Part shown: positions 57,683-64,000 of the stretch, piece by piece
Position numbering within the stretch: position 1 is the stretch's first letter
Layout: the number at the start of each line of letters is the position of its first letter
Source of the DNA: Smallanthus sonchifolius
Lineage: Eukaryota > Streptophyta > Magnoliopsida > Asterales > Asteraceae
DNA: 64,000 nucleotides
Reading direction: 5' to 3'
NCBI GenBank assembly: GCA_023525975.1
Contig: JAKNSE010000030.1
Coordinates: forward strand, 2,271,001-2,335,000
Translations under genes and position numbers: made by a program
Notes under the pieces: generated by a model
Databases searched by the model: none
Told to the model about the DNA's origin: nothing
What the model saw: only the letters and a program-made list of their open reading frames with translations

Positions 57683-57915
57683 GTCATAAAGTCTATTTTA
57701 GACGATATTATTTGGTATTTGGAACTTTTTTCAACAGTGAAATCAAGCAAGTAACATTAATTTCAACGGTGAAATCTAGCATGCAAGCAACATCAAAATA
57801 GACGTCATAAAGTCTATTTTAGACGACATTAATTTTAACAGTGAAACCAAGCAAGCAACATTAAAATAGACGTCATAAAGTCTATTTTAGACGAGTGAAA
57901 TCAAGCAAGCAAGGA
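57683..57915. repeat. Tandem repeat with a perfect hairpin
   Basis: About three units of 68-110 bp built of AGTCTATTTTAGACGA and GTGAAATCAAGCAAGCAA. Two units hold AAAATAGAC/GTCTATTTT with loop GTCATAAA (57795-57820 and 57863-57888). The first unit has only the right arm. Confidence 0.7.
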
Positions 57916-58037
57916 CAATGGTTTAATGGGTGCAAACAATATTATGATTTGTAGTTTTCTTGAAGGAAATGTGATGAAAATGTATAGGAAAGAGGGATAC
58001 AACATGGTTTTGTCTTTAATATGTTTAGTGTGTATTT

Positions 58038-58388
58038 TGTTGGACTAATCTTGTCAAGGTTAAAAAGTTGGAGGGGTCATTTAGTATCAATTGGTATTTT
58101 TTTTTGTTTGGGGTTAGATTAGTATTTTAGTTAATTATTTTTATTTAGTATGGTTGTTTATTTGGTATGTTCTATGTTATGGCATGGTCTAGTATTTGGT
58201 AAGTTTATTTTATGAGTTTATTTAACTTGGAGGTTAAGTTAGGGTTAGCTTATTAAGTCTATTTAAGAAGGATCTATGTATTGTTTTTATTCAGAATTAT
58301 GTAATGGAAAGAGTTGATCACGGAGTTTTGATCAATACAGTTTTTGTCTCTTCTATTTTCTTTTTGTAATTGGTGATCTGGGACTTCA
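58038..58388 (+). repeat. 5' LTR of the gag-only element
   Basis: 351 bp, similar to 59979-60327 with scattered substitutions and small indels. Ends GGGACTTCA two bases before the PBS. Confidence 0.88.
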
Positions 58389-58827
58389 ATTGGTATCGGA
58401 GCTGATTTGGCTCCTAATCTGGGTACGAAGCAGCAAGAAAGAAGAGATCGAGCAGGTGGGCAGCAAGAAGAAACAAGAACAAAAGTTTATTTTTCTGGTT
58501 TTTTCTCTTTGGTCGAGAACTGGGCATAGACAGATTTTTTTTTTGGGTTTCTGAGTTCAATTCGCAGCAACATAAAAGTTTTTTGATCTGAGTTTTGCAA
58601 ACAACAACAACAAGAAGCGTTTTCTTTCTGGTGGATCTCTTCTGACTGAGAACATACACAAAAAAGAAGGAAGCAAGACCTCGATTTCTCCTTGGCTTTC
58701 TGGCCAAGAATTGTAGCAGAAAGAAAAGGTGTTTTAGGGGTGAGCAAGTAATCAAGACCAAGTTCTTGATGGTCAGCAAACATGTTTGAAAGTGCAGCAA
58801 GTGTTTTAGCAAGAAAGAGCAAGAACC

Positions 58828-59001
58828 CTGATCGTTTGATCAGTAAAAGAGTAAGAACCCTGATCGTTTGATCAGTGAAAGAGCAAGAACCCTGATCGTT
58901 TGATCAGTGAAAGAGCAAGAACCCTGGTCCTTTGACCGGTGAAGAGCAAGAACCCTAATCGTTTGATCGGTGAAGAGCAAGAACCTTGATCCCTTGATCA
59001 A
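58828..59001 (+). repeat. Six tandem stem-loops in the leader
   Basis: Period 31-32 bp. Each unit has AGAGCAAGAACC and then a 6 bp stem with a 4-base loop, at 58828, 58860, 58892, 58924, 58955 and 58986. Units 1-3 CTGATC/GATCAG; unit 4 CTGGTC/GACCGG (one G-T wobble); unit 5 CTAATC/GATCGG (one mismatch, one wobble); unit 6 TTGATC/GATCAA. It lies between PBS and gag. Confidence 0.8.
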
Positions 59002-59091
59002 TGAGAGATCAAGTGAAAGAGCAAGTAATCAGAATCCATTCGGTTTTGATTAGCAAGAGCAAGAAAGAGCAATTAGCAAGAAAAGCAAGAT

Positions 59092-59910
59092 ATGGCATAT
59101 CCAAACCAAGCATTGGATCCAGTACGTGAGTAAGGGAATGTGACACTTCAGTGCTCGAAGTTGACTGATTCGAACTACACTATGTGGTCGATTCTGATGG
59201 AGCAGATCCTAAAGGCTTATGGCCTTTGGGGGGTAGTAAGCACAAAAGCATATGCGAATGAAAAGAAGCTTCCACCGCAAAAGCAATGATCTTCCAGACA
59301 TTGCCTGAAGATATTCTGATTCAAGTTGCACAATATCAGAGTGCAAAGGAAGTGTGGGATACAATCAAGATCTTGCATCTAGGGGCATATATGGTTCAGA
59401 AAGCACACTTACAAACTTTGAGGTCTGAACTGGAAGTTATGAAGATGAAAGAGAATGAGACAGAGGATGTGTATGCAGGGAAGTTGAGTGGCATAAGGGT
59501 TAAGTTTAGAACTCTTGGTTCTATTCCAAAATACAGGGTAATAGTGAGAAAGTTACTAAATTCACTTCCAAAGAAGTTTCTTCCTCTCATAGGCTTAATG
59601 GAGCAGTATTATGATATCGACAAGATGCTTTTTGAAGATGCGGTAGGTAGGGTGAAGGCATTTGAAGAACGCCTCAAAAATTTTGAGGAACCAGAAGAGA
59701 ACAATCAGAATAGGCTTCTTTATGGCAAGTGCAAGTAGTCGAGGTGGTGAAAATCAAGGCAGTGGTGGAGGAAGAGGACGTGGAAGAGGTCGCAGAGACA
59801 TAATTGAACTTAGATGCTATGAGTGTGGGGATTTTGATCACTTTGTATACGAGTGCACAAAGTGGAAAGACAAAGAGAAAAATGAGAAGAAAGAGGAAGC
59901 TTTGTTTTAG
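59092..59910 (+). pseudogene. Copia-type gag of the compact element
   Basis: ATG 59092 (MAYPNQALDPVRE), then a stop at 59131-59133; KLTDSNYTMWSILMEQILKA; a one-base shift near 59286; then MIFQTLPEDILIQVAQYQSA, KEVWDTIKILHLGAYMVQKA, LRSELEVMKMKENETEDVYA and KLLNSLPKKFLPLI, typical of UBN2 gag. A second shift near 59735 leads to a Gly/Arg-rich linker and zinc knuckle CYECGDFDHFVYEC, then a stop near 59908. One stop and two shifts disable it. Gag would package the RNA; here only the shape of the gene is left. Confidence 0.82.
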
Positions 59911-59978
59911 AGATTGGTAAGGCGGGACCGACATTGATGTGAAGAATAATATGTCCTTGACAAGATCAAGGGAGTGAT

Positions 59979-60327
59979 TGTTAGACTAATCTTGTCAAGG
60001 TTAAAAAGTTGGAGGGGTCATTTAGTATATCTTGGTATTTTGTTTCTTTGGGTCAGATTAGTATTTTAGTTAAGTATTTTTATTTTGTATGGTTGCTTAT
60101 TTGGTATGTTATAATTTATGGTATGGTCTATTATTTGGTAAGTTTATTTTAGGAGTTTATTTAACTTGGAGGTTAAGTTAGGGTTAGCTTATTGAGTCTA
60201 TTTAAGAAGGGTCAATGTATTGTTTTTATTCAGAATTATGCAACGGAAAGAGTCGATCATGGAGTTTTGATCAATACCGTTTCTGTCTCTTTTATTTTCT
60301 GTTTATAATTGGTGATCTAGGACATCA
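59979..60327 (+). repeat. 3' LTR of the gag-only element
   Basis: Pairs with 58038-58388. Ends TAGGACATCA. A purine tract lies directly before it. Confidence 0.88.
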
Positions 60328-60853
60328 TGTTTAGGGTTCTAATTATGAGGTTATTTCATTTTCACTGTAATCGTCGAATTTACTTTGATAGTCAAGAATA
60401 TTTTCTTAAATTAAATCCTTGCATGTTGGATTTTGGAAGATTGATCAAAGTGGTCGCCCCAAACCGAGTTTAATGAGCCTTTCAGCGCGCCTAGTTGGCT
60501 TTGAGCAGTGAGCCTTTGATCAAATTTCTCATTTTGGTAATGTAGTCAAGAGAGGAATTCAACTCCTCCCATCTTTGTCTGTTCTGTGAGGGACAAGAGG
60601 CAGGGGTGAACCAGGGGACCATAAGGGTTAAGCGGGTTCATTAGAATTTTTCCATTTTTTATATACCAAAGTAGAGTTTTTTTTAATTCAAAGTATGAGT
60701 TGGACCTCTTAACTTTTTTTTTTGAACATCAAATTTATACACCATTTTGTCCACTATGGGACTTGAACCCTCAACTTTTTTTGGAGAGAGTCACCCTTTG
60801 TTAACACCTTGGTAACATTGGAGTACAAACCCTTTGCTGGACCCCTTAATTAT
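60328..60853. other. Spacer with a CAGGGGTGAACCAGG motif
   Basis: The motif at 60603 resembles 63838, and hAT-type termini often start CAGGGGCGGA. No second terminus was found. Otherwise no gene. Confidence 0.3.
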
Positions 60854-61330
60854 GGGAAGATTCTCAAAATAAACATGTGCTTTTAAACTTCCACAAACTA
60901 CACATGCCAAAATTTCTAGAACATTCACCTAATGGGGAGAAATCGGTGGACACGTGGGAGTGGTAGAGATCTGACACGTGTATAATTTCAACCTTTTCAC
61001 CGACTTAGAATATTATCTTGGCGTTTTTGTCGTCATTTTCGACTTGGAAATTCCTGTGAAATCGTGGAATTATGTATTCCGGCGAAATAGCCGGATTATT
61101 ATCTTGAGTTTCGCCAAAATAGCGGGATTATGTGAACACGTAGTCCGGAGAAATCGCCGGATTATGTATTCCGGTGAAATAGCAGGTCATTATCTTGAAT
61201 TTCGCTAACAGTTTCGCACCACTAGGTGAATGTTCCAACAATTTTGGCATGTATAGTTTGCGGGAGTTGAAAAATCAATGTTTATTTTAGGGAATAAAAA
61301 AATTCAGATGTTTATTTTGGGAATTTTCCC
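60854..61330. mobile_element. Mutator-type MITE
   Basis: 477 bp, flanked by a perfect 10 bp duplication CCTTAATTAT (60844-60853 and 61331-61340). Inverted ends of about 80 bp (GGGAAGATTCTCAAAATAAA and, inverted, GGGAAAATTCCCAAAATAAA) with the shared inner CATGCCAAAATT and GAACATTCACCTA. The interior has two copies of a CCGG.GAAATAGC.GG repeat. Long inverted ends and a 10 bp duplication suit Mutator-like elements. Confidence 0.78.
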
Positions 61331-61759
61331 CCTTAATTATAGTCAGTAGAGAAGAAACCATTATGATGACCCTCGGACTAAGAAGTTCTAGTTCCATAAT
61401 TAACAAGAGGAAACACATAATTAAACTCTTGAAATGGTATGGTTAAATATTATTACATGTGTTTTTGGTCTGATTCAGCCGGTTTTTATGAAAATTCAAG
61501 GCCGAACTACTCTACGATTTTAGCAAATGACAAATCAAACCGAACAAGTTGGTTGGGACAACCAACAAGCTAAACTGGCCAAACAATGGTTCGCTTTGAT
61601 GGTTTGTACCGGTTTTTTAATCATTAGTTTGTGTGTATGTGTATATATTGTAAAATTATAAAGATGGTCTGATATGTCATAATTTATACATGTTTTGCAT
61701 GCATAATAATCCCCATATTATGGTACTAATTAAATAAAAACCCTGCAATTGATACTTAA
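61331..61759. other. Unassigned spacer
   Basis: AT-rich with no supported gene, repeat or signal. Confidence 0.3.
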
Positions 61760-63240
61760 AACACATATATTTCACAAATGCAGGTTAAACCACATCTCGA
61801 GAGAAACAAAGCGAAAACGAGCCAAAATCATCAAGAACTCAAGCTTTCTCGGAAGATAGGAAGAAACACCTGAGCTTTGACCCCAAGAAAGTCAAAACTG
61901 GTCAACAGAAGTCAACAATCAGCAAAAGACAAAATGAGGGAGAAAACAAAGGGATGCACGGCCGTGCATCCCAATGCATGTCGCGCATTGCCCTTCCGTG
62001 TGCCCCAAGATGCTCTCGTACCCTGCCATCTGTACCTGTGTCCTTTTGGACCATTGCACGACCGTGCAACCCAATGCACGGCCGTGCATTGCCCATTTTG
62101 AAGCCTATAAATAGATGGTTTGGGTTCTTCATTCCACACACCATTCTAGAGAGCAAAATCACACTCCTAAAGTTCGTAGCTGTAGTTTATAGTAGAGGGG
62201 CTCTTCCGCTTTGTTCGCAATAGGGGAGCCTACGAAACTCAACATTATGCTTGTTCGTATGGCCATTCGTGGCTAAAACATTTATATTTCTTGGGTGAAG
62301 ATGAATTTTGGTGTATGTTAATGTTTAACTTATTAGTCTAATGGTATGTTTATGTTCTTTAATTATTCGTTCTTAAAACCATCTTCATGATGGACTTTTT
62401 ATTATTATCTAAATTAGTCTTTACACTTGTGAGTGTTCTTGATTTTAAAGTGTAAGACCGTAGAACCTTTTTAATCAAACTTCTCTTGAAACTTGTACGT
62501 CTTTATACAAGCGAATTTTGATAAGCCAAAGCTTGGTTAATATTAATAAGATTGTACGTATTTATACGAGCTTGTTATGAAACCAAGAGTTGGTGAACTC
62601 ACGTTGGGAACAGTACGTCTTTATACATGGTCTCATTGTTGCATCGCATCCCGGTGAACAAAGTCTAATCATTCTTTTAATAAAAATAAAGGTGTTTAAG
62701 TTTGATGTCTTAAACCAACTCGGAGATAGATCTTAAGCATACGAATGTACAGATCCATAACGAGTTGAGGGTTATTAAGGAACATAATTCGTGAACCAAA
62801 TGTTGTGAGAATGAGGCTCTAGCGGTGTACCGTTCACCCATTTGTATTAGTCATACCATCGGATTAATTAACATAACATTATCACATACCAAACGGATTC
62901 GAAGCTCAAAGCAATACTCGTTGTGATCTAATTATTCTCGAGTTATCTACTTTCCTGTTATTTACTATTCTGTTATTTATATTTCTGTTACACACTTCAC
63001 GCACATTTTACATTTTATGTTATTTACTTTACCTTCATTTACTTTTCTGCTTCACAAGCACACAACACCCACTCACTAATTAAACTGGCTAAACGATAAC
63101 AAACGTTAAGTATTGGAACTCAACCGTGTCCATTGGTTCGATACTTGGTTCTTACCTAAATTATATTACGCTGCGATAGGTACACTTGCCTATTGTGTGT
63201 TTTAAGTTTGAGTATTTATCATTTTATAAATTTAAAATCT
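61760..63240 (+). repeat. Probable gypsy-type LTR
   Basis: TATA box TATAAATA at 62106-62113, preceded by GC-rich palindromes and followed by about 1.1 kb of R/U5-like sequence with repeated GTACGTCTTTATAC (62496, 62606). Near 63120 a stretch like AACTCAACCGTGTCCATTGG is often seen in long plant LTR elements. Borders and partner LTR are not found, and no coding region follows. Confidence 0.45.
61951..62091. repeat. GC-rich palindromes upstream of the LTR TATA box
   Basis: Perfect palindromes of 22 bp (61951-61972, core TGCACGGCCGTGCA with GGGA/TCCC flanks) and 20 bp (62072-62091, same core with CAA/TTG flanks). An imperfect copy TTGCACGACCGTGCAA lies at about 62054-62069. Confidence 0.8.
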
Positions 63241-64000
63241 GATCTCGTGAAACCATAAAGAAAATATATATTTATATATTATACTAAACACGTACACATC
63301 ATGGTCCGTACACATAAATGTATGGGGGAGGGATCTATGCAGAACACTAAATATTGCGAGACCACGTAGAATAAAATCAAACATTAATTTCTTTATTCTT
63401 TAAAAATTTTTAAATTGAAACAAAATGATAGAAATGTAATGTTAATTCATTTCTTTTGAAGTTCAAAAAAATTATGATGAAATTTTGTTTATTTATATTA
63501 ACATACACAACGTGTAGGTCATGTGTGTGTTATGTTCTCAACACATAATTTACACATGTGTAGGAACAGTTAAAACTTCTACAAATATGAAAATATAAGT
63601 TTGATGATTTTTTTTTATGTATATAGACATACTCATTTGTAGGTAAGAAGTGCAAAATTTAAAAGATATAAACCATTTGTTAAAAAATTAAGCAATTTAA
63701 GTTTGTTCTTTTTGTACTCACAATAATTTAGTGTTCGATGCATATTCCAAATTCCAAATTGTCAGTAGAACTCCAAACCGTTAACTGCCAAATCGATTGG
63801 ATTTGCTTCGGTTTGATTGGTTTGATCCGTTGTAACCAGGGGTGGAACCAGGGGAGGGTCAAAAGGGTCCATTTAGTGGTGGAGCTTGAAAAAAAACGCA
63901 GGGGAGGCCGGGATTTCTTTTTCCTATCAGGGGGGCCGGAACTATAAAATTTTCGGCCGAATACATATAAATTAACACTACTGAGCGAAAAATGGGGAGG
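63241..64000. other. Unassigned right end
   Basis: GGGGGAGGGATC near 63325 resembles the end of the MITE at 26370, but the other end is not seen. CAGGGGTGGAACCAGGGG near 63838 resembles a hAT-type terminus. The rest is AT-rich. No gene. Confidence 0.35.

Larger units (their letters stand above)
58038..60327 (+). mobile_element. Compact gag-only LTR retrotransposon (TR-GAG type)
   Basis: 2290 bp. LTRs 58038-58388 (351 bp) and 59979-60327 (349 bp), starting TGTTRGACTAATC and ending CA. PBS TGGTATCGGAGC at 58391-58402. Purine tract ATCAAGGGAGTGA before the 3' LTR. The interior has a leader with tandem hairpins and one gag frame with a zinc knuckle; no protease, integrase or RT. That matches the non-autonomous TR-GAG class. 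Flanks TATTT and TGTTT are a 4/5 match. Movement would need enzymes of another element. Confidence 0.85.

Noticed and set aside
58414..58822. Two overlapping minus-strand frames of 111-132 residues
   Set aside because: They are antisense to the leader of the gag-only element and rich in Lys/Leu/Phe because of base composition.

Overview
The window is nuclear DNA from a plant, almost certainly a eudicot with a large, transposon-rich genome. Support comes from three CYP89A-type cytochrome P450 loci, plant-type introns and nearly every class of plant transposon. The P450s and the repeat families suggest Asteraceae, but the sequence alone does not prove it. No complete prokaryotic, viral or organellar gene is visible, and no tRNA, rRNA or CRISPR was found.

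Layout. 1-6.2 kb: an old copia-like gag/LTR remnant split by a young, structurally complete copia element (minus strand, 1266-6128, LTRs with about 4 differences in 324 bp). 6.27-7.81 kb: a CYP89A pseudogene with one frameshift. 8.3-13.4 kb: nested debris, namely a copia LTR, a LINE cut by a 1.4 kb gypsy-type solo LTR (9032-10449) and by a PIF-like MITE, then a minus-strand LTR and a copia reverse-transcriptase remnant. 13.39-22.66 kb: a 9.3 kb chromovirus/Tekay-like Ty3-gypsy element with 2.1-2.2 kb LTRs, inserted in that copia remnant, which resumes at 22.67 kb. 23.76-25.30 kb: an intact CYP89A gene. 25.5-26.7 kb: CACTA-type and (TA)n-inserted MITEs. 26.9-32.7 kb: remnant of a Tat-lineage gypsy element (integrase on minus, intron-bearing accessory ORF on plus, and a 1.17 kb tandem duplication full of small palindromes). 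33.15-34.2 kb: a degenerate minisatellite. 34.4-35.9 kb: a small Helitron and a SINE. 36.3-38.7 kb: the third CYP89A gene, interrupted by an 820 bp intron. 39.7-41.0 kb: a Mutator-like element. 42.3-43.9 kb: a repeat-rich LTR-like region. 44.8-46.9 kb: a four-exon J-domain gene (minus). 47.3-48.9 kb: a foldback MITE and a copia remnant. 49.8-54.6 kb: a predicted 4.8 kb Helitron carrying fragments of a B3-domain gene. 57.1-60.3 kb: a copia LTR, a hairpin repeat and a compact 2.3 kb gag-only retrotransposon. 60.85-64 kb: a Mutator-type MITE, an LTR with palindromes, and unassigned sequence.

Host genes. Only four loci look like host genes: two apparently functional CYP89A genes, one broken CYP89A, and one J-domain gene. 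The P450 copies (minus, minus, plus) form a local duplicate cluster pushed apart by about 16 kb and 11 kb of repeats. In Arabidopsis the best known family member, CYP89A9, acts on chlorophyll breakdown products; the substrates here are unknown.

Most unusual signals. Several unrelated retrotransposon remnants carry repeated small hairpins. In two of them (solo LTR 9.43-9.89 kb; gag-only element leader 58.83-59.00 kb) the stems change by compensatory pairs while loop or spacing is kept. The third CYP89A gene shows what looks like a gained intron whose splice sites lie in a 10 bp direct repeat. The B3 gene fragments inside Helitron boundaries are a likely gene capture.
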